Shown piece after piece: positions 1 through 8,199 of a stretch of 64,000 nt of DNA. The stretch's first letter is position 1; the number at the start of each line of letters is the position of its first letter. This DNA comes from Cellulophaga algicola DSM 14237. GTDB lineage: Bacteria; Bacteroidota; Bacteroidia; Flavobacteriales; Flavobacteriaceae. The notes below the pieces were generated by a model that made no database searches, was not told where the DNA came from, and was given only the letters and a program-made list of their open reading frames with translations. The stretch is taken from contig NC_014934.1 in assembly GCF_000186265.1 (NCBI RefSeq), positions 4,588,001 to 4,652,000 on the forward strand, read 5' to 3'. The translations under genes were made by a program, and so were the position numbers.

Positions 1-56
1 AAACCTTTTATATTAGCAATCTCATCATCTATTACTATTGCAGTTATTTTACTCAT
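1..56 (-). CDS. response regulator, N-terminal fragment (cut by window edge)
   Basis: The reverse strand reads MSKITAIVIDDEIANIKG up to the window edge. The hydrophobic beta strand followed by DDE is the start of a receiver domain, where the paired acidic residues bind Mg2+ near the phosphorylation site. The ATG overlaps the TGA of the upstream histidine kinase (ATGA), so the two are translationally coupled. By analogy with other LytS-type kinases of Bacteroidota, a LytTR output domain is expected beyond the edge, but it is not visible here. Confidence 0.8.
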   Translation of the reverse strand, partial: MSKITAIVIDDEIANIKG

Positions 57-2914
57 TCTGACAAATGTTTTATTATAAAAGTTACTTTACTGCCTTTATC
101 ACTTTTTTCGGGATACATTTCCGAAAAACTATGTGTCACATGCCAATCTCTAGATTGATTTAAAAAATGAATTCTATCTTTTAAAACATTGGAGGATTTT
201 ACTTTTTTTCCTAATCTCACCTTATTTTTTTTATAACCTACACCATCATCCATTACAGCTACTCGAAGCGTATCTTCACTTATATATTCAAAATTTATAC
301 GTAGTAAACCATTTGTTTCTTTATTAAAAATACCATGATTAATGGCGTTTTCAACAATAGGCTGTAGCAACATCGTTGGTATATAACTTTTAGATATATT
401 AATGGCGGTATTTACATGTATTTTATAACTTAATTTCTCTTTAAACCTAAGTTTTTCAATTTCTAAATAGCTATTTAGAAGCTCAATTTCTTCTGATATT
501 AATATTTCATTTTCTTTAGATAGTTCAAAAAATTTACGAATTAGTTTTGAAAATTTAACTAAATACATCTCGGAAGATTCAAAATCATTCTCATTAATAA
601 AATACTGAATTGCAGAAAGAGAATTGAACACAAAATGAGGGTTCATTTGCGAACGTAGGGCTCTTAATTGAATTTCAGACAATTCTTTTTCTAAAATAAT
701 TTTTTGGTCCTTTTTAAACTGAATCCTTTTACTAATAAACCAGACAATGCATATTACTAAAGAACCAATAATAACACTAACTACTATTTTAAACCATAAA
801 GTTTGCCAAAACATTGGTCTAATCATAATTTCTAAACTTTTCGTCACTACATTACCATGATGATTCGTAGCCTTTAATTCTAAAGTATACTTATTTGGTG
901 TTAATGTATGAAGGTTTATTTGGTTAGAAGAAGTGTTGATCCAAGTAGTCTGGTTAGGCAATAAGCGGTATGCTTTTTTTAAATTATCTTGATTAGAATA
1001 CTCAATGACACCAAAATCTATTTGAATGTTTCCTGAATCAGAATAATCCAGTTCTAAACAAGTTTTTTCTTGTACTTTTCCATTGAAAGTGATGCCGTCT
1101 ATATAAATACGCTGCAGCTGATTATTATGATTGTTTTGGGTATTTAATGCTGTTAAACCAACATCTGTAGCTACATATAACAAACTATCTTTTACAGTTA
1201 TTGAATTTACTTTGTTTGCCAATAACCCATCAGACTCATAAAACGAGGCTGCTATTTCAAAAATAGAATTATTTTCTTTTATTTGATGTACTCCTTTTTG
1301 TGTTGCAATCCAGAAAGATTTTTCATTTTCTACAAAAATATCTTCAACACTATAATCTTTAGTCGAATGTATTAATACTGCATTTTCACCATCAAAAATA
1401 TAGACCCCAAAACCATCCGTACCAACTGCTATTTTTGTTTTATTTAAAGCCGCTAACTTTAGAATTGGTTTTTTGAATATTTCCCGATCAGAAATTAATT
1501 GAATACTATCTTTTAACAAAGATTTTAAACCCGATGATGTACCAATAATTAATTTGTTTTGAAGCGAAGAAAAATCGCTTATAGCATATTCAAAATAGAA
1601 ATTTTCGATAGAAAGATTTTCTATATTTAACTTATTTACACCTTGATATACATTGCTATATATGGTATTATTATGATTTATAAATCTTCTCCCAATGTGG
1701 TTTTTTTTGAACGTTGAGTTATTAAATTTTATGCTTTCGAATTGGTCATTTTTATACCATATAACACTCATTTCTGTACTGTAAATAAAGCCGTCATCGT
1801 TTTTTAAAGGGTTAATTGAAAAACTATATTCATCATTTTTAAAAGAAAGATTAAATAGATTTGTGCTTTTACTTAAAGCATACAACCCTTTCTTATAAAC
1901 AGAAGCCCATATTTGATGGTTTATGCTTTTTAATTCTTGAACCTTTTCATTTAGAAAATAAGTTTTGGTATTCTTCTTTGATGCTGGAAAAAAATAAACT
2001 CCCTTATTAAAAGAAGCCGCCCATATATTTCCTGTTTTATCTTTAAAAGAAAAATGAGTATCTAATTCTTCCGGAAGATAATTAACATCTGTAATACCAT
2101 ACTCTTTTGATATTTTGGCTACAAAATTACTACCTGTAAGCTGAATCTCATTGTTTACATTATGAAGCCTCTGGTAGTTTATTTGCTCATATTTTAATGA
2201 TTCAGAAAAATTTAAAGAATAATATTCATGTTTCTTAAGATTAAGAAACATAAGTTGTTTATGGTCTATAAAATAATACAAACTATCGTTAAGCTGTGAA
2301 TCGAGTTTTCCTGTACTAGTTATTAAAGATTGGTTATCAGGCGACCAAATGATTTTGTCATCTTTATCTACAAAAGAAAATGAGGTTCTGTCTTCTTCCT
2401 TTTTAATATATTTTATCTCGGAATTGCCCAGTATTCTTCCATAACTATAGTTTTTATTAATTTTCCTTTTTTTAAATACGTTCCCTTCTAACATATAATT
2501 AAACATATTAAAATTCAATACGATACTATCTTTTGTTTGACCAATAGTATTTGGAGAAAAAACTTCTCCCTTTTGTGAAGAAGGAAAAGCATAAACACTA
2601 TCATTTTGTATATAACCTAGTTTTTCACTCTTTGAAAAATACCAAACCCTGTTATCTTTTGTAATTTTTATATCCCAAACATCATTTGTGGGTAAGCCAT
2701 TTTTTGAGGTAAATGTTTTGAAGTTCTCACCATCAAATTTAACCATTCCCTTATCGGTAATAAACCAAATAAAGCCCTCGTAATCTTGTGTTATACGGTA
2801 TACATGGTTACTTGGTAAACCATGGTTAATCGTATAATTTTTATATTGCTGCCCAAAAGAAAAACTCCATACAATTAAGAAAAAAATTAATGTATGGAGT
2901 TTTATAGTTTTCAA
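53..2914 (-). CDS. LytS-type sensor histidine kinase with periplasmic beta-propeller sensor
   Basis: This is a 953-residue inner-membrane sensor kinase. A signal peptide (about residues 1-21, ending SFGQ) precedes about 600 residues of propeller-like repeats with recurring D-x-x-G-F/N-I-W motifs, then a Y_Y_Y-like segment. A transmembrane helix lies at about 706-728. The His_kinase domain has the phospho-acceptor motif MNPHFVFNSL (H760), an N-box PIVENAINHG (N856) and a DDGVG G-box (889-893). The start codon is TTG at 2914, chosen because it gives an intact signal peptide. The next gene starts inside its stop codon, so kinase and regulator form a pair. The ligand is unknown. Three lipoprotein genes lie 46 bp upstream on the same strand and may be co-transcribed. 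Confidence 0.88.
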   Translation of the reverse strand: MKTIKLHTLIFFLIVWSFSFGQQYKNYTINHGLPSNHVYRITQDYEGFIWFITDKGMVKFDGENFKTFTSKNGLPTNDVWDIKITKDNRVWYFSKSEKLGYIQNDSVYAFPSSQKGEVFSPNTIGQTKDSIVLNFNMFNYMLEGNVFKKRKINKNYSYGRILGNSEIKYIKKEEDRTSFSFVDKDDKIIWSPDNQSLITSTGKLDSQLNDSLYYFIDHKQLMFLNLKKHEYYSLNFSESLKYEQINYQRLHNVNNEIQLTGSNFVAKISKEYGITDVNYLPEELDTHFSFKDKTGNIWAASFNKGVYFFPASKKNTKTYFLNEKVQELKSINHQIWASVYKKGLYALSKSTNLFNLSFKNDEYSFSINPLKNDDGFIYSTEMSVIWYKNDQFESIKFNNSTFKKNHIGRRFINHNNTIYSNVYQGVNKLNIENLSIENFYFEYAISDFSSLQNKLIIGTSSGLKSLLKDSIQLISDREIFKKPILKLAALNKTKIAVGTDGFGVYIFDGENAVLIHSTKDYSVEDIFVENEKSFWIATQKGVHQIKENNSIFEIAASFYESDGLLANKVNSITVKDSLLYVATDVGLTALNTQNNHNNQLQRIYIDGITFNGKVQEKTCLELDYSDSGNIQIDFGVIEYSNQDNLKKAYRLLPNQTTWINTSSNQINLHTLTPNKYTLELKATNHHGNVVTKSLEIMIRPMFWQTLWFKIVVSVIIGSLVICIVWFISKRIQFKKDQKIILEKELSEIQLRALRSQMNPHFVFNSLSAIQYFINENDFESSEMYLVKFSKLIRKFFELSKENEILISEEIELLNSYLEIEKLRFKEKLSYKIHVNTAINISKSYIPTMLLQPIVENAINHGIFNKETNGLLRINFEYISEDTLRVAVMDDGVGYKKNKVRLGKKVKSSNVLKDRIHFLNQSRDWHVTHSFSEMYPEKSDKGSKVTFIIKHLSE

Positions 2915-2960
2915 TTTATTATAGTTTTACGAGGTGAAGATACTTTTTTTCATACTTCTA

Positions 2961-3509
2961 TTATAAATTTTGATCTAGATCTCTTTCTGCTCGGCATACC
3001 CCTGAAATACTATGAGTAGCATTAGCACTATCTACATAACTTCCTGTAAATGAAAATTCAATAAAATCTCCTACGTTAGTTGGTATAGCTGTTGTAATTG
3101 TAGCGGTAATTGGATTTATACTAAAATCAGGAGAAATAAAAAAAAGATTTGTACTCGTAGTTTCACTAAAATAAAAACCTTTAGTAACACCATCACTAAC
3201 CCCCCAGTCGTAAATGGTGCTACTATTAAAAGTTGCCATATCTGGAAAAGAAAATGTTCCGGCTACTCTTCTAAAATCATTTGTATTGGGCGATATGCCA
3301 TTTGCATTAAATTCAAACTTTATTAAATTAGTAGTACTGCTTGTTTCAATGTGTATTTCTACCTCATTATCAAAAATTCGTTCTACACCATCAACAGTAT
3401 ATTTAAAATACTCCTGAGTATTGCCCGTTGTACTCGAACCGTCATCTGAACTACAACTACTTACTAGGTAAATAGCGGCTATACTAAGTATTGTAAAGAT
3501 TATTTTCAT
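2961..3509 (-). CDS. small lipoprotein of unknown function
   Basis: This is a 182-residue protein with a lipoprotein signal peptide (hydrophobic run, then VSSC with C19), followed by an S/D/G/T-rich tether and a beta-rich domain. I recognise no family. It is the last of three lipoprotein genes in a row; the preceding one ends only 3 bp upstream, so they are almost certainly one transcript. It precedes the propeller histidine kinase by 46 bp. A surface or periplasmic role fits the anchor, but no function can be assigned. Confidence 0.8.
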   Translation of the reverse strand: MKIIFTILSIAAIYLVSSCSSDDGSSTTGNTQEYFKYTVDGVERIFDNEVEIHIETSSTTNLIKFEFNANGISPNTNDFRRVAGTFSFPDMATFNSSTIYDWGVSDGVTKGFYFSETTSTNLFFISPDFSINPITATITTAIPTNVGDFIEFSFTGSYVDSANATHSISGVCRAERDLDQNL

Positions 3510-3512
3510 ACA

Positions 3513-4166
3513 CTAGTCTAATAGTACACCATAAGTTCCTGTATAGTGACCTGTGATTACCTCTCCCGAAGTATTCATAAAAGTATAATCAGCATCAATT
3601 ATACTATTTTCTAAATCACTTAAATCAAAATTAAACGTGTTAATAGTAATTGTAGGCACTACTGTTCCTGGAAGATGGAATGTTCCTATATTTTCATTAC
3701 CCATACCAAACGCTACACTATTTACAATAAAAGAAGGAGATAATGCATCTATTTGCGCATCGTGAATGATTACAGAGTCTTCTGTGCTTGAAACTATATA
3801 TGTATTTCCTGCAACAATACCTGTATTTGCTAATCCTGGATTATCAGAAACCAATACATTTAAAAATACCAACTTTGTAGTATTTAGAGAATATAAATAA
3901 TCGCCAGAGGAGCCGTTTACGTTATCATCATTATCAAACATTCTACCATCTGTAAAAAAGAACGTATAGCTATCTGGCATACCATCATTATCACTATCAC
4001 AATCATCTATATCTATATAGGTATTTGCCGTTTCATAAAACGTTGTATTATAGGTAAAACCATCTGTAGGCACAGTAGTGGGTGTTGTTTCATCATCATT
4101 ATTATCACAGCCTATAAAACTAAACATGAGAGCTAACAATGGTATACTATATTTTATTTTTATCAT
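3513..4166 (-). CDS. small lipoprotein with a DxDxDG-type loop
   Basis: This is a 217-residue lipoprotein with lipobox FIGC (C20). An Asp-rich tether is followed at residues 55-65 by a DCDSDNDGMPDSY loop resembling the Ca2+-binding loops of thrombospondin type-3 or dockerin-like proteins. The rest looks beta-rich and is not assigned to a family. It sits between two other lipoprotein genes, 3 bp before the next and 43 bp after the previous one. Calcium binding is inferred from the loop only. Confidence 0.78.
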   Translation of the reverse strand: MIKIKYSIPLLALMFSFIGCDNNDDETTPTTVPTDGFTYNTTFYETANTYIDIDDCDSDNDGMPDSYTFFFTDGRMFDNDDNVNGSSGDYLYSLNTTKLVFLNVLVSDNPGLANTGIVAGNTYIVSSTEDSVIIHDAQIDALSPSFIVNSVAFGMGNENIGTFHLPGTVVPTITINTFNFDLSDLENSIIDADYTFMNTSGEVITGHYTGTYGVLLD

Positions 4167-4209
4167 AATTTTATTTTAAGAGTATTTTTAAATAGCTATA
4201 AAAAAATAA

Positions 4210-4641
4210 TTACGGATTTACTCCGTCTATTACCACACAAAATTCTACTTCAAAGCCAGAAAGAGTTATATCATAACGAAACTCTTCACCTACTGCAGTT
4301 CCTGCTCTTTGGCAAATAACATTAACCGTAGTCGTTTGTCCATTATTTATTGTTAAATCTCCTGTACCTGTAGCATTAAGAGTAACAACATCAGTTGTAA
4401 AAACCATGCTAACATCATCTGTCTTGTAAATTTCCACTGCAGGAATCCCTGGTCCACTATTATTTGGATAATAAGTTGTTGTTAAATTAGATTCTGGTAT
4501 TAATGTTTCATCATCATTATCCACATCATAATAGGATAAACCTTCATAATTACATTGACTTTCGTTTGTTGCATTTCCATCATCGTTATCACAACTTAAG
4601 AAACAAAATGCTACGGTCATTACTAAAAAAAAATTCTTCAT
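4210..4641 (-). CDS. small lipoprotein of unknown function
   Basis: This is a 143-residue protein with a lipoprotein signal peptide (FLSC, C17) followed by an Asn/Asp-rich tether. The mature part contains further cysteines and is probably a compact beta domain. It is the first gene of the three-lipoprotein cluster, so a promoter should lie in the roughly 100 bp upstream. I did not find a clean TAnnTTTG box there. The family is unknown. Confidence 0.75.
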   Translation of the reverse strand: MKNFFLVMTVAFCFLSCDNDDGNATNESQCNYEGLSYYDVDNDDETLIPESNLTTTYYPNNSGPGIPAVEIYKTDDVSMVFTTDVVTLNATGTGDLTINNGQTTTVNVICQRAGTAVGEEFRYDITLSGFEVEFCVVIDGVNP

Positions 4642-5148
4642 TGTTTTTAAAATTTAGGATTATTTATAATTTGGTTTACTTGTTTATTATACGATCATGA
4701 CCCATATACCTTTATAGAATATATAGGTTTCTAAATACTATAAAGCATAACATATAACGGCATGCTAGATGATAACTATCTTAAATATTTTAAAATAGCG
4801 ATTAGGATTTCTTAGACATTTGGGTTTAAAAATTTTAGCACGTAAAGGTGAGTAATGAGTAGGTTAATTAATTACAAATAAACACTTTACGCACTCCATT
4901 TAAACATAGGGTTATAGGAAATGCCTGTTTCATTAAAGCAAACACTCTTTTCGTACTATTAATGATTAAATAATTCTAGTTTGGCTGAAATTAAATAGAG
5001 GTATATGAGGAACGCATAAAAGGGTTATAGTACGCTTGAAGGTTATGGTAAAGGAAAAACAGGGCTACATGGGCAACAAAACATTGGAGGGTGGTAGTTA
5101 TCGTTCACTACAGCTAGCAAAAAAAATAGATTTTAAACGCAAACAATT

Positions 5149-5164
5149 CCCCCTTTGAAGGGGG
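5149..5164. repeat. GC-rich palindrome (CCCCCTTTGAAGGGGG)
   Basis: Perfect 7-bp arms (CCCCCTT/AAGGGGG) flank a TG centre, followed by a G-rich tail to about 5180. The base composition contrasts sharply with the AT-rich surroundings. I recall similar dispersed GC-rich palindromes in other Flavobacteriaceae intergenic regions; that recollection is not verified here. Confidence 0.6.
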
Positions 5165-5188
5165 TGCCCGGAGGGCGGGGATATAAAA

Positions 5189-5241
<53 letters not shown>

Positions 5242-5369
5242 ATAAATTTTAATATCTAATTCTAAGACAACAGGTATAAAACACCCCAGCTTATCAGCTG
5301 TCCTCTCAAGGGATCATAATGTTAATGAAAAGAAGAAGTGAAAAAAATGATGTAAATTACTGAGCTTAA

Positions 5370-5603
5370 ATTCATACAAAAACAGAACTAATATATGCTG
5401 CTAAGCTTACTATTGATTCTAACAAGAAGGTCTTTTTTCCATATGCAAGAGGCGGAAACAATAATCGGTATATGGGGATAAAAATTACGCCAAAATCTCA
5501 AGGACTAACCTTTTTTAATACTAGTGAAAATAAAAAAGTAAAAAATCTTCCCTTAACCGAACTACGTAAATATAAAACATGGCAAAACCAAACACGAGTT
5601 TAA
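5370..5603 (+). pseudogene. 3' remnant of a protein gene
   Basis: An open frame of 77 codons begins just after a TAA and ends with TAA at 5603. It has no start until an internal ATG. The predicted peptide (TELIYAAKLTIDSNKKVFFP, then YARGGNNNRYMG) has a plausible globular composition. It overlaps the start of the next gene by 25 bp in another frame. I read it as the tail of a lost gene that once preceded the membrane protein at 5579; the family is unrecognised. Confidence 0.35.
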
Positions 5604-6451
5604 AAAGAGACATTACGCATGTATCCTATCCTTCCAATAGAAAAAGAAATGACTATTGGGCAGGTTATATGCCCTTTAAAATAACTGAGAAGCCCATAGA
5701 TTATAAAGACAAATATGTAGGCGAAAAAGAAGATGTTATTTTTTTAAATAATTCATATATTGTTAGTAAAGATCCTCAACATATTTTTCCATTAATTTTT
5801 GGAGGTATTGGTTTACTTTTTTTTATTTTCGAATTATTTGATTGGATCTATAAAGAGAATTGGGATTATTTAGACACCATTTTGTTACTTACGTCCATTG
5901 GTTTGGTAATTTTCTTTGCTATTTATTATTTTACAATGCCTTTAAAACAAGTAATTTATAACAGATATGATGGGTTAATTACTTTTCCTGGTTTTTTATG
6001 GAATAATGCAATAACTATGAAATTTAAAAGTATTCGCATGTTACATGCAGGCGGAGCTTTAGGCTCACCAACCGCCGATATGTTATATGTAAAACGTCCA
6101 GATAAACTTATAGGCTCTAAATATATGCTTCACGTTGGAGGTAATCTTGATACTAATTTATCGTTTATAGTTTGGTATATGGACAAGAACAGACCTTTAC
6201 CCAATGGAGATGCATTTGATGATTACCGCAAAAAAGAGTATAAACGTAGGAAAGAAGAAGGTTTTCCTCCTCCACTTTTTAGAACCTTTATTCCTACGGA
6301 TGAATTTAAGTTGAAATGGCGAATAGAGCGAGACAAACATTGGAAAGATATTATTTCAACTAATAAAAATGGAGATATTTCACATCAATTATGGCAATCA
6401 GCAGAAAATATTGCCCTACATGGGGAATGGAAAGAAGTTGTGCCTCAGTAA
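5579..6451 (+). CDS. two-helix membrane protein, unknown (possibly DUF6708-like)
   Basis: This 290-residue protein has a hydrophilic N-terminus rich in Lys/Arg/Tyr, then two transmembrane helices (about 69-90 and 98-118). A cytosolic C-terminal part of about 170 residues contains a PH-like stretch (VIYNRYDGLITFPG) and a Pro-rich segment. The hairpin followed by a soluble domain recalls DUF6708-type proteins, some of which are linked to effector systems, but this assignment is weak. The gene stands alone on the plus strand after a decayed region, consistent with a remnant of a larger locus. Confidence 0.6.
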   Translation: MAKPNTSLKRDITHVSYPSNRKRNDYWAGYMPFKITEKPIDYKDKYVGEKEDVIFLNNSYIVSKDPQHIFPLIFGGIGLLFFIFELFDWIYKENWDYLDTILLLTSIGLVIFFAIYYFTMPLKQVIYNRYDGLITFPGFLWNNAITMKFKSIRMLHAGGALGSPTADMLYVKRPDKLIGSKYMLHVGGNLDTNLSFIVWYMDKNRPLPNGDAFDDYRKKEYKRRKEEGFPPPLFRTFIPTDEFKLKWRIERDKHWKDIISTNKNGDISHQLWQSAENIALHGEWKEVVPQ

Positions 6452-6607
6452 ATTTTAAACGTTAAAAAAAATAAATACGATTTAAATTTTATCCTTTACA
6501 AGCCTATCAATTTGGCTACATGTTTGTAATTATTGTAACCCTAACGCTGAAAATTAAAAGAACAATAGAATTTACACTATATTTAGCCTAACAATAAAGC
6601 AACCCTA

Positions 6608-6892
6608 ATGAAAATAATTAAAAGTAAAATCGTCACTTTCGGAATGTTTTTCCTACTCGTATTAGCCACCTATTCTTGTGGTGAATCAAAACCTAAAGGT
6701 TGGTCAGATGAAGAAAAAACCGAATTTGTATCAAGTTGTGCTAAGGCAAATAAAGGTGCTGTTTCAGATGAAAAAGCAAAAGAACTATGTACCTGTATGT
6801 TAGATAAAATGGTAGCGCAATACCCTACAATGATAGCATCTCAAGCCATGAGTGTTGATGAAATTAAAGCAATAGCACTTTCGTGTAAATAG
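6608..6892 (+). CDS. small four-cysteine lipoprotein
   Basis: This is a 94-residue lipoprotein with lipobox TYSC (C24). The mature part carries a C-x16-C-x-C-x29-C pattern in a helical context (WSDEEKTEFVSSC, ELCTCMLDKM, EIKAIALSC). The same cysteine spacing and surrounding residues occur in the N-terminal half of the lipoprotein at 48143-48877, so the two are paralogues. The pattern suggests two disulfides or a bound metal, but no function is known. It is followed 7 bp later by a DUF3592-like gene and probably co-transcribed. Confidence 0.82.
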   Translation: MKIIKSKIVTFGMFFLLVLATYSCGESKPKGWSDEEKTEFVSSCAKANKGAVSDEKAKELCTCMLDKMVAQYPTMIASQAMSVDEIKAIALSCK

Positions 6893-6899
6893 TCTTCCA

Positions 6900-7322
6900 A
6901 TGCCCATGACAATTCCTTTAAAATTTATAATAACTACTTTACTATTCATAAGCTTTACACTGCCTGTAGCAGCACAAGAAATAGATCCTAGTTGGGTAGA
7001 AATAGAAGCCACAATTACAGAAATTCATAAAAGTATTGGGCGCAGAGGTAGAACAAACGCTTTTGCAGATGTGACCTTTACCACAAAAAAAGAAGAAGCC
7101 ATCCAGACCAGAGTAGAGATTCTAGCCATTCCCATCTATGGTTCTGTAAAATCTGCTGGTGATATAATTACAATTTATTACAATCCAGAGACACCCCAGA
7201 TTGCTGCATCACAAAATGTATCCTTTTTTAATACTTACGGATTATACATTTTAATTGCAATCGGTGTTGTGATTAGTGCCATGCGGATTATTAAACTAAA
7301 GAAAAGTTATACAGAAAAATAA
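6900..7322 (+). CDS. DUF3592-like secreted/membrane protein
   Basis: This is a 140-residue protein with an N-terminal signal or anchor (cleavage plausible after AAA/AQ near residue 25). A beta domain follows with the DUF3592 hallmark of a near C-terminal VYYNP-like motif (IYYNPETPQ), then a C-terminal transmembrane helix (about 112-130). Two in-frame ATGs (6900 and 6906) are possible starts. It follows the four-cysteine lipoprotein by 7 bp and ends 20 bp before a strong terminator, so the two form a short operon. Another DUF3592-like protein is encoded at 36939-37514. The family function is unknown. Confidence 0.75.
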   Translation: MPMTIPLKFIITTLLFISFTLPVAAQEIDPSWVEIEATITEIHKSIGRRGRTNAFADVTFTTKKEEAIQTRVEILAIPIYGSVKSAGDIITIYYNPETPQIAASQNVSFFNTYGLYILIAIGVVISAMRIIKLKKSYTEK

Positions 7323-7342
7323 AACAGTCCCCATACTGATTA

Positions 7343-7371
7343 AAAAAAGAGCGCCATGAGGCGCTCTTTTT
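7343..7371 (+). terminator. rho-independent terminator
   Basis: GAGCGCC, ATGA loop, GGCGCTC, then TTTTT. The stem is extended by A/T pairs on both sides, so it could act in both directions. It closes the 6608-7322 operon. Confidence 0.9.
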
Positions 7372-7448
7372 ATTTAAGTCAAATCCTTATTCCTCCACAA
7401 CCACCTACTCCTTAGCACATAATCCTTTCTTAATGTTATATTTATAAT

Positions 7449-7478
7449 TTGTCCAACTATTTATTTTAGTTACATTTG
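7449..7478 (+). promoter_or_regulatory. Bacteroidota-type promoter of the metal regulator
   Basis: A -33 TTG (7449-7451), a 19-bp spacer and a -10 TACATTTG (7471-7478) match the TTG-N17-23-TAnnTTTG consensus of Bacteroidota sigma-ABfr exactly. Transcription should start near 7485, inside the palindromic operator that follows. Confidence 0.85.
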
Positions 7479-7482
7479 ATAA

Positions 7483-7504
7483 ATTTTTAAGTATACTTAA
7501 AAAT
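7483..7504 (+). promoter_or_regulatory. perfect 22-bp palindrome, probable DtxR/MntR operator
   Basis: The site ATTTTTAAGTA/TACTTAAAAAT is a perfect dyad centred between 7493 and 7494, starting 4 bp after the -10 box and covering the expected transcription start. DtxR/MntR-family repressors bind AT-rich dyads of this kind. Because the next gene is such a regulator, autorepression of the regulator and importer operon in high metal is the simplest reading. Confidence 0.78.
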
Positions 7505-7523
7505 AGTTTAAAGTAAACCCATT

Positions 7524-8177
7524 ATGTCTGTAGCTGTTGAGAACTTTGTAAAGGCCGTATATAAAAATGCGAAGCGTACCAATGATACCAAACCCGGTAT
7601 CATTGCAAAAGAATTGGGTATTTCTAATGCTGCAGCAACAGATATGGCTAAGAAATTGGCGCTAAAAGATTTGTTGCATTACCAGAAGTACCAAAAATTA
7701 AAACTTACAGATAAAGGAAATAAAATGGCGCTTAATGTGATACGGAAACATCGCCTTTGGGAATCGCTACTCTTTAAAATGTTTGATATGTCTTTGCATG
7801 ACATTCACCGTGAAGCAGAATTATTGGAGCATCAAACCTCCGACTTGCTTGCCAATAAGATGAGTGAGTATCTAGGCAATCCTCAATTTGATCCCCACGG
7901 AGATCCTATTCCTGATGAAAACGGCATCATAACCACCACAGATACCTCCATAACCCTTTCTAAAGCTATAGAAGGCAAAACATATATTATTTCTCGTCTA
8001 ATGAGTGATGATAAAGAGTTTTTTGATTTCTGTGCGCAGCATGGTTTAAAATATGGTAATGCTATCGCCGTGTCCAAACAATTCATAAATAATAAAATGA
8101 CTCAAATTATCGTAAATAACAATACCATATTACTTAACGAAGATTTTTCTACCATAATTTACGTGAATGAAAACTAA
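7524..8177 (+). CDS. DtxR/MntR-family metal-dependent transcriptional repressor
   Basis: This 217-residue regulator has the three-part build of the family. An N-terminal winged helix (about 1-65, with AKELGISNAAATDMAKKLA as the recognition region) is followed by a helical dimerisation and metal-binding domain (about 66-140, with conserved H/E residues as in HREAELLEHQTSDLL). A C-terminal FeoA/SH3-like domain (about 142-215) completes it. It presumably senses Mn2+ (or Fe2+/Zn2+) and represses the importer encoded directly downstream. The perfect palindrome at its own promoter supports autoregulation. The importer's binding protein begins within or just after its stop codon. The exact metal cannot be read from sequence. 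Confidence 0.9.
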   Translation: MSVAVENFVKAVYKNAKRTNDTKPGIIAKELGISNAAATDMAKKLALKDLLHYQKYQKLKLTDKGNKMALNVIRKHRLWESLLFKMFDMSLHDIHREAELLEHQTSDLLANKMSEYLGNPQFDPHGDPIPDENGIITTTDTSITLSKAIEGKTYIISRLMSDDKEFFDFCAQHGLKYGNAIAVSKQFINNKMTQIIVNNNTILLNEDFSTIIYVNEN

Positions 8178-8199
8178 GCAAAAAATATTCAATACTAGA

